DNA from: Apium graveolens
Lineage: Eukaryota > Streptophyta > Magnoliopsida > Apiales > Apiaceae
Length of the DNA stretch: 64,000 bases
Direction of reading: 5' to 3'
Assembly (NCBI RefSeq): GCF_009905375.1
Contig: NC_133653.1
Coordinates: 86,406,079 to 86,470,078 of the forward strand
Each line of letters opens with the position of its first letter. Position 1 is the first letter of the stretch. The position numbers and the translations under genes are program-made. The notes under the pieces were generated by a model. The model saw only the letters and a program-made list of their open reading frames with translations, ran no database searches and was not told where the DNA came from. This document shows positions 10,025-21,827 of the stretch, one piece after another.

Positions 10025-10094
10025 CAAACCCTCCACTTCCAAAAACTTGTCACTACCTTTCTCATACACAACTCTTCATCTTTTCTGAATCATC

Positions 10095-10178
10095 ATGAAC
10101 CAAAATCGGTTTTATACTCGCACTGAGGGTAGGGTTTACTATCTCGCTTTCAAGTTGAAAGAAGGTCATATCTATTAT
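10095..10178 (+). pseudogene. Small accessory ORF of E, first 28 codons (split by solo LTR G)
   Basis: Begins MNQNRFYTRTEGRVYYL at the first ATG after a TATA box and leader, and stops exactly at the 5-bp target duplication of G. With G and one TSD copy removed, codon 28 is followed in frame by GAC at 42958. No family is recognised. The role is unknown, though the location upstream of an env-like ORF matches the small gene of element 1. Confidence 0.5.
10174..10178 (+). repeat. TSD of solo LTR G (attat), left
   Basis: ATTAT immediately left of the LTR start TGTGACGG, matched by ATTAT at 42953-42957. Confidence 0.8.
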
Positions 10179-10873
10179 TGTGACGGCCTCAACCTCGGGG
10201 TCAGGAGTTGACATCATCAATAACAATAATAACAATTATAAATCAATCTAAAACATAACTACGACCCCTTTACCAAGACCTTTTCCAGGTTTAAGTATGA
10301 CTCAGGTTACTCAACTAACACAACTCAAACTTACAATAATCATCTCGACGCAGCTAACTTAACACAGCAACTCAACAGACCACCCTTGGTCTAGCACAAC
10401 CATCTCAGAGGAGTCCGACACGAAAGGAACTGGAACTCTGCCCGACTATCACCGAAGAATCTCCTAGGCATCTGCAATATATATATAAAACATTCTGCAA
10501 GGGTGAGCAATTGTTTGCTCAGCAGCACCACTATATGAATAACAAGTAAAACAGTTTAAAGTAAAACGGTTACAGGAACAGAATTCATAACTTGCCAGAA
10601 ACATGTAAATTAGTTATAAATTGGATATCAAAACTAGCATGCTCTGTAAAACAAGATCAACAGTCGTGTGCTGTGCATAAAAACCATAGTTCAATTTTTA
10701 GCATGCTATTCCATTTTAAAACCTTCCGTTCCACTACAGGAACCATAACCATCTGTCCCGTTACGGGGACCCAAAGCCATTTGTTCCATTACTGGAATCA
10801 CCAAAAATCACAATCAGATATGTATTGGATGTTATCTAGGGACTGCTGATCATGCCTCCACACAAATTATCTA

Positions 10874-10878
10874 GGATA
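10874..10878 (+). repeat. TSD of element A (ggata), left
   Basis: GGATA immediately before the left LTR, repeated at 40125-40129. Confidence 0.9.
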
Positions 10879-13800
10879 TATAACACCCCCAAATTCGGGG
10901 TCGGGGATTCGGGTTGTCACGAGTTCCATTTCCTTTATCAATACTTTATCTTAACAGTCAACCAACTACTGAGTACTGTGACCCCACAATATACACACAC
11001 ACACACACCACAAGTTATAGTCTCAGAGATGAATATCAAAAATAACACAAGTCATTTTATTCCACAATTATAAACCGTTACACCTTAAAAGGGTTTCTGA
11101 ATAAATTTACATTTATTTGCCATTATTACAATTCATAAAGATACATAAGTCTGGTACATCAAAAGTTGAAAGCCTAGCCTATTGGTAGTTCCTACCTCAG
11201 CTACAGCGACATCAATGCCTATAGGAAACTGCGGAACGTTTCCTATCCGCTCGCAAATTGGGAGCTTGATCCTGTTCATCTTGTCTGTCTATTGTTGTGT
11301 GATGAAAGAAGAAAGCAAGGGTGAGCAACAAGCCCACCGAAATAATATGTATAATAATTAACAATATATGAGCATTCTCATAGTACTCATGAAAGTCTTG
11401 GTCAAGAAGAAATGAACCAAGTTGATATCTTAACGCGACCAAGTCGCAAAATATTTAGTATATATATACCTATATACTTTTCAAAATCTTTGAAATCCTC
11501 TTACATGTATAATATACACAGAGTTCCAGTTTATAAATGTATAAAAATATCGTTGCAAGGTGATCTCATATATCTAACCTTGTCTCAATGTTTTTCTGAA
11601 AATCTTTGACATGCACAAGATAATCATTTACTAGATATAAGTTTAAAAGATGAAGTTACAAGATACTCCAATATACTTATATCTTTTCCGAATACTACTT
11701 GAACTACCACCGTTCAATGTATAAATAGTTCATCCCATAGATTAAGCTACAAGACAAAACTTGTATAGAATCAATCTTTGAAATATCATCAAAATGAAAT
11801 GAAGTTACGAGATACTTCATTTGATGAAAACATCATTTTGAAAACTCGACCCTGCCAACACTCAACAATCGCCCAGCCGTAGCCTTTCTATCGAAGTGCT
11901 CTAGGTAGTGTTACAGAAATATCCAATTGGATGATGAACTCATTACAGGAGTTTTCCGCGCCAGGAAGACCACTCACGATGATCAGTCGCAGTAGTGCAA
12001 CCCCACCATTTTCTACATGTAGAGGAGAACCTGTCGGATTTACTTGTCAACCGAACACTGGACTCTCAAGGAATGGACCGTCTTAACGGAACTTCCAGGC
12101 CATTTGGGCCAATATAATAAGGCTGGGCCGGCGCCACTCGACCACTTACACCACTCCTAGTTCAGATGAAATCCATGACTCTGAAATGTAAAGCTTGTCC
12201 CCCCTTTCCCCAAGTAGAAACTTGTTGATACGGCTCCACCAAGAAGTCGTATCTAGTTGGAAAGGAAAACTCACCGATATTTCCCAGGCGGTGCCTGTTA
12301 ATGGATTAACTTGTTCCAAGAATTTTACTTCCGGAGTGTTGGGTAAGTAATCAAAAACTCTTTTATCAAAACAACAACCTTATTGCGAATATAAAATACA
12401 CCACAGAGCCGGATCCCTCAGGTTTTGAGCGAGTATTTAAATCCCCTTCTAAAGGAAGAACTTAAATATATAAAAAAATGAGTTTTGGGATCCGCCCTAA
12501 CGTTTAAAAATCATTTTGAAGACTCGAAAACATTTTTAAGAATGTTTGGAGTAATGCTGATTTAGTAAAATAAATCAGTCCCGATATATTAGAAAATATC
12601 TGAATATTATTATTTAAATAATATTCCCATAAGGGTGATCCTTATAAAAATAATCGAGGTAGGAGTTTTAAAACTCATAATTGAAATGAATATTAAATAA
12701 CCAAAGATATACTTATACGAAAGTAGGATCTTTATTTGAATAATCAAAAGTGAGTTTGATTATCGACACATTATTCTTTAATTAAATAAAGAATAATAAT
12801 TAGTAAATAATCGGAGTCATAAGTCCTCGAATGAATATTCAAATAATATTCATTAATAAAATAGACGGAGTCATAAGCCCTCGAATGAATATTCAAAATA
12901 ATATTCATTAATAAAATAGAGTTATCGAATAAACCTTATTCGATTCATACTTTTAAAAACTATATCTATATATATATATAAATATATATATATAATATAC
13001 TCGGGAACATCGACTCCCGATTTTAGAAAATGTTCACCTTTGGGTCCCCTGTACTAAGGGTATACGCAACTACTGCTTATCTCTAGCATAGGTATTATGC
13101 AACTTATAAGCAATTGAATCAATAATATATATCAAGATTACGAAACAGACATGCATATATACCATATCACATGCTCCAATATATCACAAGATTTGCTAAT
13201 TAACCACCATGCATCTATCACAAGATAATGCATATACATATGTATACATCACAACAACAGTATAACGGGTAGAAAACTTGCCTGAGTGTTCCCAGATAGA
13301 CTTAAGCTTAGAGTGGGTCCGATAACCTATGAACAACAACATAAGTCGGAATTAAACCCCGGTCGCTTAAGAAACTAGACTTTAACCAATTGAACCCTAA
13401 CGTTCGCTTATGGTCAATCCTACGCTTAACGAATCACATAAGTCGTTCGAGTACCCTCGGCTCCACCATTTTTAATAAATTAACCATAAAGAATTTTAAG
13501 GCGATTCTTTCGCGAGTACTCTACCAACTGCCTAATCCACTTTACATAATTGTTTCATACTCCAATTAGTCATTTAAGGGCCTTAACCAAGGTCTCAAAG
13601 TAAAGTGAGGGGTAAAGGTTCGTTCGTGAAACGCCGTTACTTAAAACGGTCGTTTCTCCTAAACCGTAAATCGGATCTAAGCGAACCACATACCAAAACG
13701 AAGATTACGACATAATCTAGCTAAACATGGAAAATTTAAAGATTGGTCAGTGAGTTATCTGGTCCGAGATTCATGTACAACAGTCTAAGGAAAACGGGCA

Positions 13801-15040
13801 TTATGACGGCTATATTTACGAGTTTTCCAAGTTTCTCACTACACAAAAACCTCACCAAACAACCCACAATTATTAACACATCAAAACCTCAACTACATAA
13901 TACTATACCAGTCCATATTCTCCAGATTCTTCATCTCAACCAACCACAATCAAGTTCTATTAACTATAACAAGATTCATTCACCAAATCACTCCAATTTC
14001 AAATCAAACTACTAATAATCAAAGATCATGCTTCTCATTTTGAAAACCAACCATCAAACTCACTAATAGTAAAAGTAAAGGCTATGGTTTAAAGTTTATA
14101 TCTTCCTTGGTAGGTGTTAAGTTGCTAGGAAGTCTTAGGGAGCCTCCTACAAGCTTGATCTTTCCAAAGAAATCAAGAACACAAAGTTAGGCTTTGAAAT
14201 TTCTAAAAGTATGATTGAAAGAACTGTAAAAATTAGGGTCTTACCATGCTTATTTGGATGATACTTGTGAATAAGAGTTGTAGGCCATCTCAATACCTTT
14301 CCAACGAGCTATAGAACACAACATTTGAGTGAGTATTGAAGGAGATATGACAATTTCAAGTTACTGGGTTTGTTTTGGCCGAGAGCTTCTCTTCATGGGA
14401 GCAAAGTCAAATTTTTAATTTTTGTGTTATGATATTTTGCTTGGTTAATTTCCTTTTTGGCTTGGCAAATTTTGATCTTTTACCATGGTAACTTTTGTAT
14501 GGCCAAGAATCAACCAACATCACACTTCTTTTTGTCATGCTTATGTCACCATGCTTGTGTCACCTTTTTAACACATATCCCTTGTGGTTTGATGATGTCA
14601 CAATCCTTGGCTTCTTGTACAAGCTTGTCTCTTGGTCGCTTATTTGTTTTACGGTTCGCTTAACTTTCGTTCTCGTTCGTCGTTTGAGGGATCAAATCTG
14701 GGATCTTATTACTTGGGTTCCCCTAAACCTTTCTCAATATTTTATATTCCTTTTATGATCCTCTCTTATAATCCTTGAATTTAAATCCTTTTAATCATGT
14801 TACCTTATACTCATTTCTTTCGGTATCTGGTGGATTTTCGGGAAAAATCAAAGTGTCCGGATTCGAATTCTAACGACCTTTACATACACCCATTTACTTT
14901 ATGGAATACTAATACGATCTTAGAATTTCCATAAAAGTACTCCTATATAGCGTGGTCTGATAATTTTCCTTAATCAGCATCATCAGCAAAAGTTACTATT
15001 TATCCGTGTTTCAAAAATTCCAAAAATTGGGGTTATTACA
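10879..15040 (-). repeat. Left (3') LTR of element A, 4162 bp
   Basis: Runs from TATAACACCCCC (decayed TGTAACA) to GGGGTTATTACA and matches 28474-40124 after removal of C. Contents: (AC)n near 10990, a tandem AT-rich repeat around 12800-12925, an (AT)n tract around 12965-13000. The short ORFs in it are not conserved in frame between A and B LTRs. Confidence 0.93.
12820..12925. repeat. Tandem about 60-bp repeat with near-palindromic AT core in LTR
   Basis: Two copies of a unit with GGAGTCATAAG.CCTCGAATGAATATTC followed by AATAATATTCATTAATAAAATA. The core GAATATTCAAAATAATATTC can fold on itself. The same arrangement recurs in all four A/B LTRs (about 30405-30515, 47800-47915, 57430-57545). Confidence 0.75.
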
Positions 15041-15060
15041 GTCTCCCCTCCTTAAAAGGA
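15041..15060 (-). other. Polypurine tract of element A
   Basis: Minus strand TTTTAAGGAGGGGAGAC, directly followed by the LTR start TGTAATAACC. Confidence 0.85.
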
Positions 15061-16006
15061 TTCCGTCCCGGAATCAGATAGAAAATAAATAGGGATACTT
15101 TCTTAGCATTGCACTTTCTAACTCTCAAGTCAATTTTCCCACATTGTGGTTCTATCATCAAACTCTGACTAGTTTGATAACCCTTCTCCTAAGCACTTGT
15201 TCCTTTTCAATCTATAACCTTTCCCGGTTGCTCCATATAGGTTACGTCTGGTTACATGTCTATGCGCTCATATGCCCCTATTTGTCTGGCATCCGGATTA
15301 CACTTTCTTAAGATTGATACGTGGAACACGTTATGAACTTGCTACAGGTTCGGGGGTAGGGCTAGCTCATATGCTAACTTCCCAATACGTCTTAATATCT
15401 CCAAGGGTCCAACAATTCGTGGGCTTAGCTTTCCTTTCTTTCCGAACCTCATCCATCCTTTCCAAGGGAATACCTATAACAGCACTAGGTCCCCTACTTC
15501 CTATTCTTTGTCCTTTTGTGTCAAATCAACATACTTCTTATGTCCATCTTGGGCTACTACCAGCCGTCCTCTGATTAGATCTATTATATCCCTGGTCCTT
15601 TGGATCACTACTGGTCCGAGCATCTTGCGCTCTGCAACTTCATCCTAGCGTAAGGGAGATCGACATTGTGTTCCCTCAAGGATCTCATAAGGCGACATCT
15701 CGATACTAACATACGATCTATTTTCGTAAGAAAACTCAATCCGTGTTAAGTGATCATTCCAAATTCTTTCAAGTCTATCACACAGACTCTCATCATAGCT
15801 TCTTGCGCTATAGGTTTTGCTTCTCAATACCCACTATTTTCCAGTTCGTAATCGTTACTATCTTTCGTACCTAATATTATACTGGTTACACTTTTGCTCG
15901 TTAGCATTCTATAACCTTTTAATAATTGCGTCAACCTTAGTATTACGAACGCGTTAGATTCGGAATACCACCGCGCTGATACTACTTCCTTTCTAGCTGC
16001 TTCCAT
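15061..16006 (-). pseudogene. Integrase C-terminal region and chromodomain-like remnant (element A)
   Basis: Broken frames on the minus strand. Readable pieces in order from 16006 leftward: FVILRLTQLLKGYR, DRLERIWNDHLTRIEFSYEN, MSPYEILEG, KKYVDLTQKDK, FPWKGWMRFGKKGKLSPRIV, VGPLEILRRIGKLAYELALP, VHNVFHVSILRKC and a terminal ELESAMLRKYP. This is the end of a gypsy integrase (GPY/F-like module) followed by a chromodomain-type tail, as in Tekay/Del chromoviruses. Many in-frame stops (for example in KE*EVGDLVLL*VFP) make it non-functional. The matching segment of B is 50090-51070. Confidence 0.8.
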
Positions 16007-16988
16007 CTTCGAAAGCTTGATCCATCGTATAGAAGTAAAAGATTTTATTGAGAGATCACTATGATCATGAACACTTGTTACATCGCATAGTTAGTACAGA
16101 AGGTGGCCAGCCTTTAGTACTTGACAAGCAATTAAACAATAGATGGTATCCTACTAGGCTTCTATCACACAGATAGATAGTCATTCGGCAATACCTCCCC
16201 TTCTGGAAGGGTTGTTCTTCTCAGCTTATACAAAATGAAAAGGAGAGAAAAAAACGAATTGAAGAGAATTGTATATGAAAAAGTACTGCCACAATATCTG
16301 GCTTGGAATCTACCTCTGAACTATAGAGGTTTGTCATAGGAGAACAAGACATTTATATATATCAACATCAAGTATTATAGCATCGTATTTTGCATGCCTA
16401 AATATTTTGCTATTCCGTCCATCAATCTACGGACCCATGCTCTTGCTTGAGCTCATAAACAATCACCTTTGAAACTCCCTCGACATCGAAAATCGAATCT
16501 GGGATTTCATTCTAGACATCATCATTACTAGAATTTTATGCTTGCACCGCAACCTTCCTCGTATAGTAATACGACTCTCTATTGATAAGAAGGAATAATT
16601 ATTCAATAGGTAGACAATCGACTTAATTAGTCTATCAATGATGACTTATATATCACCACGACCCGATTAGCGGTACTCAATCTCAACATCCATTCCAATA
16701 CAACTCTCACGCTTGTAATCGGCTCATTACTCGCAGAATCATTCCTGCATTACTATGGTCCACCACTGACCTACTGTAGTCATTCATTTTCTATGAAATT
16801 TTAATAGCTAACCATGCGGAGTCCATACATGTCGTATCGAATTCTTCTAAGGAGGCAACATAATCACCATTCCATGATTCATGAAGAACACTCCTGAACT
16901 TGGCGTACATATGACATGAAGCAGATAAAATTGCAGAAGAGTTTCAATAAAAGCAACGATAGCAGGTTAATACCATTATTAACCATAT
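16007..16988 (-). pseudogene. Degenerate internal region of element A, left of F
   Basis: About 1 kb aligning with B at about 51070-52020. No open frame over 60 codons and no motif I can name. It ends at the catat repeat where F is inserted. Confidence 0.6.
16984..16988 (+). repeat. 5-bp repeat flanking F (catat), left
   Basis: CATAT at the left junction, matched by CATAT at 24874-24878. Comparison with B shows the interrupted A sequence ran across this point. The homologous F sequence also reads ATATTGTTCCC here, so microhomology is an alternative to a true target duplication. Confidence 0.6.
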
Positions 16989-18261
16989 TATTCCCATATT
17001 AGACTTGGCTGGATTTTCATTTATTATTGAGAATAATGAATGTTCTATTCTTAGAGATAATATTCTTTATGGATGTGGTACTTTAAATAATGGTCTGTAT
17101 AAATGTGACATAATTTACTTCAGATTGAACAAACTAATAAAAGAAAAGGGATGATGAAAATCTCACTTCATTGTGGCACTGCAGTCTCCATTTAGTAGAC
17201 ATGGAGAGAGGACTGCAAATTTGCTAGGAATGGTACACACAGATGTATGTGGACCAATGTCTAAGCAAGCCATGGGTGGATTTTCATACTTCATTACTTT
17301 CATAGATGATAGATCTAGATTCGGATATGTGTTTGATGAAACACAAGTCTGAAGCCTTTGAAAAGTTCAAAGAGTATAAGTATGAAGTGGAGAAACAACC
17401 AAACATAGTATTATAACTCTTCGATCAGATCGAGGTGGTGAATACTTTAATGGAGTGTTTCTAGATTATCTCAAAGTAAATGGTATAGTCTCCCAGTGGA
17501 CTCCTCCAGATTGGTATCTGAAAGGAGAAATTGAACTTTGTTAGACATAGTTCGGTCCATGATGCGCTATGCAAATCTTCCAGTATTCCTATGGGGTTAC
17601 GCATTGGATACCTCAGCATATTTACTGAATAAGGTGCCTTCCAAATCTGTTCCTCAAACTCCGTATGAGATATGGAAAGTAAGGAAACCGGGTCTTAAAC
17701 ACGTTAAGATTTGGGGATGTCCAGCTTATGTCAAGAAAGTTGACCCAGATAAGCTGGAATATCGATCCGTAAAATATAGTTTTGTGGGATATCCTAAAGA
17801 GACTTTAGGGTACTACTTTTACACCGATCAACGGGTGTTTGTCTCCAGACATGCTACCTTCTTGGAAAAGGAGTTTATCCTTGAAGGAAATAGTGGGAGC
17901 AAAATTGAACTTGATGAAGTTCAAGAAGCACAAACTACTACGAATCAAGTGGAAACACCTGTTCTGACTGAACAACCTTTTGTGGAATAGCCCATTCATA
18001 GAACAGGGAGAGTGTCTCGCCAACCTGAGAGGTAATATGGCCTTGTCATTAAGAATGACAATGAATTGTCGATCATTGATGATGACGACCCTGTGACCTA
18101 TAATGAGGCTATGAGTAGTGTTGACTCAGAGAAATGGCATAGTGCCATGAAATCCGGAATGGAATCTATGTATACGGTATACGAAAGAATGATTAGAGCA
18201 GATGGCCAGGTGGAGACCTATAAGGCCAGGCTTGTGGCAAAAGGATTCAAACAAAGGCAAT
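16989..18261 (+). pseudogene. Pol fragment of F (protease end, integrase, start of RT)
   Basis: Pieces in order: LDLAGFSFIIENNECSILRDN (protease end); after an internal deletion VHTDVCGPMSKQAMGGFSYF (integrase core start); then an open stretch at 17538-17990 with MLDIVRSMMRYANLPVFLWG, NKVPSKSVPQTPYEIWK and HVKIWGCPAYVK (integrase C-terminal half); then from 18066 DPVTYNEAMSSVDSEKWHSA and [15 protein letters not shown] (RT N-terminus). Frames are broken repeatedly. RT stops abruptly where it is fused to the truncated LTR at 18262. The YVDD active site and RNase H are absent. Confidence 0.85.
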
Positions 18262-19869
18262 GGAATAACTTTTATGTAATCTATTTTGATTTCATTGATA
18301 TTAATAAAAGACTTGTTTTGTTTTTATTACGGGCTCTATCTATTTAAGTGTTTAAATAAGATATACCATAGTTTAGAGTAAAGCTTTTATGGATTATGAT
18401 GAGATCATAATAGTGAGACCTAAAAGATGATAACTCTAAACTTAAATAGTTCATGATCATAGGATTACTAACTGGTAATTAATAATCCGCAAAGATCGGT
18501 ACATACTATGCTTGCTTCATTATGAAGGATGTCTATTCTCATAGACATTTGTGTGGTGACACTATAGCTAGTATATAGGTGCTTATTATAGAATAAGTTC
18601 ACTGAACATGACTCGCACAGCTGAACAACTGATGGAGTTCACTCACATGTCAGCAGTTGTTCATATAGTGATAGTTATACAAGTATCCTTAGACTTGAGG
18701 TCATCATAGTCATCTTGTGTACACTGAACTATGCTTTGGTTTAGTTCTTAGTCTCCAGGGACAATTATTAGGGCTCTACTGGGTATAGAAATTTGTACAC
18801 GAAGATAGTGTATGATCAATAAAGGATCTACCCCTCCCAGTGAAGGAAGCGAATGTTCAAGGCTGATCCACTTATGCTAGTTCAGGAATCTCTGGCCAGA
18901 GTGAATGAAATTAGAAAGGAGTTTCTAATTTGCATAGAACTAAGCATAGTAAATGGTAAGCAAGTGATTAAATTAGATAGGCTTGACACAAGATCCATGC
19001 CTTGTATTTAATCGGGACTTTGTAGGGTAGAAGGAGTTTATTGTACGGTAACTATTCACTAAATAGGTTCTTGGTATTCATAGCAGTGAATTCATATTAT
19101 CCGGATAGTCGCGAAATGCTGAGAAGTATCCCTCACGATGTAGAATAAATGTGATTAATTAATTAATCATATTTAATAAATTAGAGAATTTGTATAAATA
19201 ATGATAAAATAGTTTTATTATTATTTATTTCTACTGCCGGCTTAATATTGAACATACAGGGTCACACCATAAAAAGAGAATGATTTAATGATGGAGGAAT
19301 TAATTAATAATGGCTAATAATTATTTATTTATGAAATAAATAATTAATTGGCAAATTTAATAATTGATTAAATGAGATTTAATTGATTATAAATTAATTA
19401 AGAAAAGTTCTTAATATTATTAATTAAAGGATTTAATTTTTGGAAATTAAATCAAGAGAGAGAATTATTTCTAAAGTGTTTAGAAAAAGGATTAGTAATT
19501 AAAAGGTGTTTTAATTATTAATGAGAATAATAAATGGGATAATAATAATAATGTTTATGGGAAAATTTCAGCTGAAAATTTTGCCTATAAATATACTATT
19601 ATAAACCCTATTTTTATTCCAACCCCAATTTTTAGAAAAACCTAATTCTCTCCACCTCCTCCTCCTTAACGTCGTTTTCTTGGTGGATACCGGTGGAGTG
19701 CTTCACGTTTGAGGAGCAGCTGCTAAGGATCTCCGAATGTTGCTTTTGGATCGCATGTTAAAGGTTAGTAATCGATCCCTATGTTTTTACCATGATTTAT
19801 ATGCTTTTATTTGGATTTTATATATGTAAAAGTGTTTTACCATGCCTCCACTGCGATTAAAATCCAACA
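18262..19869 (+). repeat. 5'-truncated LTR of F (LTR1, 1608 bp)
   Basis: Matches 23262-24873 with about 2% differences but lacks the TGTCCTAAG terminus. It ends AATCCAACA next to the PBS. Confidence 0.9.
19586..19593 (+). promoter_or_regulatory. TATA box in F LTR1
   Basis: TATAAATA after GAAAATTTTGCC and about 60 bp before CTCTCCACCTCCTCC, a CT-rich leader. The same sequence is at 24587-24594 in LTR2. Confidence 0.6.
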
Positions 19870-19870
19870 A

Positions 19871-19882
19871 TGGTATCAGAGC
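19871..19882 (+). other. Primer binding site of F (tRNA-iMet)
   Basis: TGGTATCAGAGC one base after the LTR end. Confidence 0.93.
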
Positions 19883-20356
19883 TTAGGTTGTATACATATA
19901 TTTTTTTGGTAAAAATTTCAGAATTTTATGTGCTTGTATGAATTAATTATGATTTTTACAAGTTATATCATGGATTAATTTTGTCTGATGAGAAATTGTT
20001 TCTCAGAATAATTTTGAATGTTGATCTGGGTTCTACAAGTGTTGTAGATCGTCCGGGTATTTTTTTCATAATTTTATGATGTATAGATTTTTTATTATGA
20101 ATTTTTGAAGTTCCAACAATTAAATTCGTAATTTAATAAGTATAAATATATGTATATATAGTATATATATATATGTTTGTATTGGCTGTGTTGAATGCTA
20201 CACGGAGAAAGACAGAAAAGAAAAGGTACGGCAAAAGAGAAAGACACAGCACGGCGATTGAGATAGGAAAAGACGGCGGCGACTCACAGAGGGGGGAGGA
20301 CCGCGCGTCGACCACGCGCGCGTGGGGCTCACGCGCTGGCGTGCCACGCGCGGCGC

Positions 20357-20464
20357 GTGGTAGACACGCGCTGGTGACGTCATGCTGACGTCATCAGATG
20401 ACGTGCTGGCGTGGTAGACACGCGCTGGTGACGTCATGCTGACGTCATCAGATGACGTCATGCT
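20357..20464. repeat. 54-bp tandem repeat, two units, GC-rich
   Basis: Units 20357-20410 and 20411-20464 both begin GTGGTAGACACGCGCTGG and continue with TGACGTCATGC. The surrounding about 350 bp is strongly GC-rich in an otherwise AT-rich element. Confidence 0.85.
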
Positions 20465-20471
20465 GACGTCA
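20375..20471. promoter_or_regulatory. Cluster of six TGACGTCA palindromes
   Basis: Perfect TGACGTCA at 20375, 20386, 20429, 20440, 20453 and 20464. This octamer is the canonical CRE/TGA-type bZIP site. Spacings of 11 and 13 bp recur. A regulatory role is inferred. Confidence 0.55.
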
Positions 20472-21330
20472 GCGTAGGGTTCTGGGCGCGTGAAGCGCGT
20501 GGGCGCGTGAAGCGCGTGGGCGGAGTTCTGACACGCGCCTGACAGCGCGTGTGCGCGTGGCCGCGCGTGGGGGACCTTCTTTCGGCACGTGCGGGCGCGT
20601 GGAAGCTCAGAATTGGGCGATTTTGGTGTCGTTGGATTCATTTTTTCGAGACGCTTCTAATGGTATATTATATGATATTTTATGAAATTGTTTCAAACTG
20701 TTTATAGCTAACAGAAGTGTTTTTAAGCTATTTTTGACTGTTTGAATTGATTTTAAATGCTTCATGTGATACATAGAGATGTATAATGCTTAGACTAATG
20801 TGCTAGATGATATAACATGCCTACCTTGATGTTTATTCATGTTTATATATGTGATATATGCTTAGTTTATCATGCGATGATAGATTTAGGTGAACTTAAA
20901 TGAACATAAGGCGTCTGTTAGACAACCTAGTATAGTGAAATTGTTTCATAACCTTAAGAATAATATTATGAATACAATCATGAGATTCTTGTGTTTATGA
21001 AACACGTAATTGAATATAAATTTTTGATATGAGAGAAAGGATGATTCTGTCAACAACAGATTTCTATCTGTAAGAAAGGGTTATTAAGTGACGCCTCTTG
21101 ACAATGCTCCACCCGATCTGGGAATCATCTGATTATTGATTATTGATTTGAAATATTTAATTTAAAAGGAAGAATCTCTTTATAATATGATTATGATTGT
21201 AACGTAATATAATCCCTCTAAAATTAAATAATATCAAGTAGAAATTGGCCAATGACACAACGGGCTTGTGTCGGTCATAGCCTTCCAACATGATAGAAAG
21301 TAGTTCTTATTTTTAAATCATTGTCGTTTC

Positions 21331-21627
21331 GTGCCACAGCCGAGGGCTTTGATTTTGAAATAAGAAATACTTGTCTATTACATAGAGATGTGTACATTGA
21401 ATAAGAATCTAAAGGTCGTTACATGCCACAGCCGTGGGCCTTTGGGGACTGATTCAATTGTACGGAATGTTGGGTTAGACTTGACTTAGAATATTGAGTT
21501 TGTCGTGCCACAGCCGTGACTCAATTATTCAAGAGGCTAAAGTTTGATTATGGAATAACATTAGATGTAATTGACAAGAGTTGTCTGCCTATTGAACATT
21601 ACATGGCGTTTCGTTCCACAGCCGGGG
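21331..21627 (+). repeat. Four spaced CCACAGCCG motifs
   Basis: GTGCCACAGCCGAGGG (21331), CATGCCACAGCCGTGGG (21422), GTGCCACAGCCGTGAC (21505) and GTTCCACAGCCGGGG (21613), roughly 80-110 bp apart in the leader before gag. Intervening sequence is less conserved. Confidence 0.7.
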
Positions 21628-21827
21628 TTGTGTAATGGAATGTAGGATCCCTATTCCCACTAGCATTATGAATGCTTAATTTTTCACGTAGGGGGTTGAA
21701 TAAATTAGGTAAACTAGTGGGAGCCACTTATGAATAAAGACCAGATTCATATAGTGTTTTAAAATGAAATCGAATATTTGCTAAGTGTTGTTATGTGTTT
21801 ATCATTTACAGATTTACAATATACATT

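Larger units (their letters stand above)
19883..21827 (+). other. Long untranslated leader of F
   Basis: About 1.9 kb between PBS and gag. AT-rich flanks enclose a GC-rich island (about 20260-20610) with a 54-bp tandem repeat and TGACGTCA palindromes, followed by four spaced CCACAGCCG motifs (21331-21627). ATTTACAG at 21804-21811, just before the gag ATG, could be a 3' splice site. Confidence 0.7.

Noticed and set aside
11212..11442. Hydrophobic minus-strand ORF in LTRs of A, with a similar-looking ORF at 46324-46551 in B
   Set aside because: The DNA is homologous but the frames differ between A and B, so coding is not conserved.
20198..20641. 147-codon minus-strand ORF with repeated DDVSMTSPARVYHA
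   Set aside because: Produced by the GC-rich 54-bp tandem repeat in the leader of F, antisense to the element, with no start context; best seen as a by-product of the repeat.
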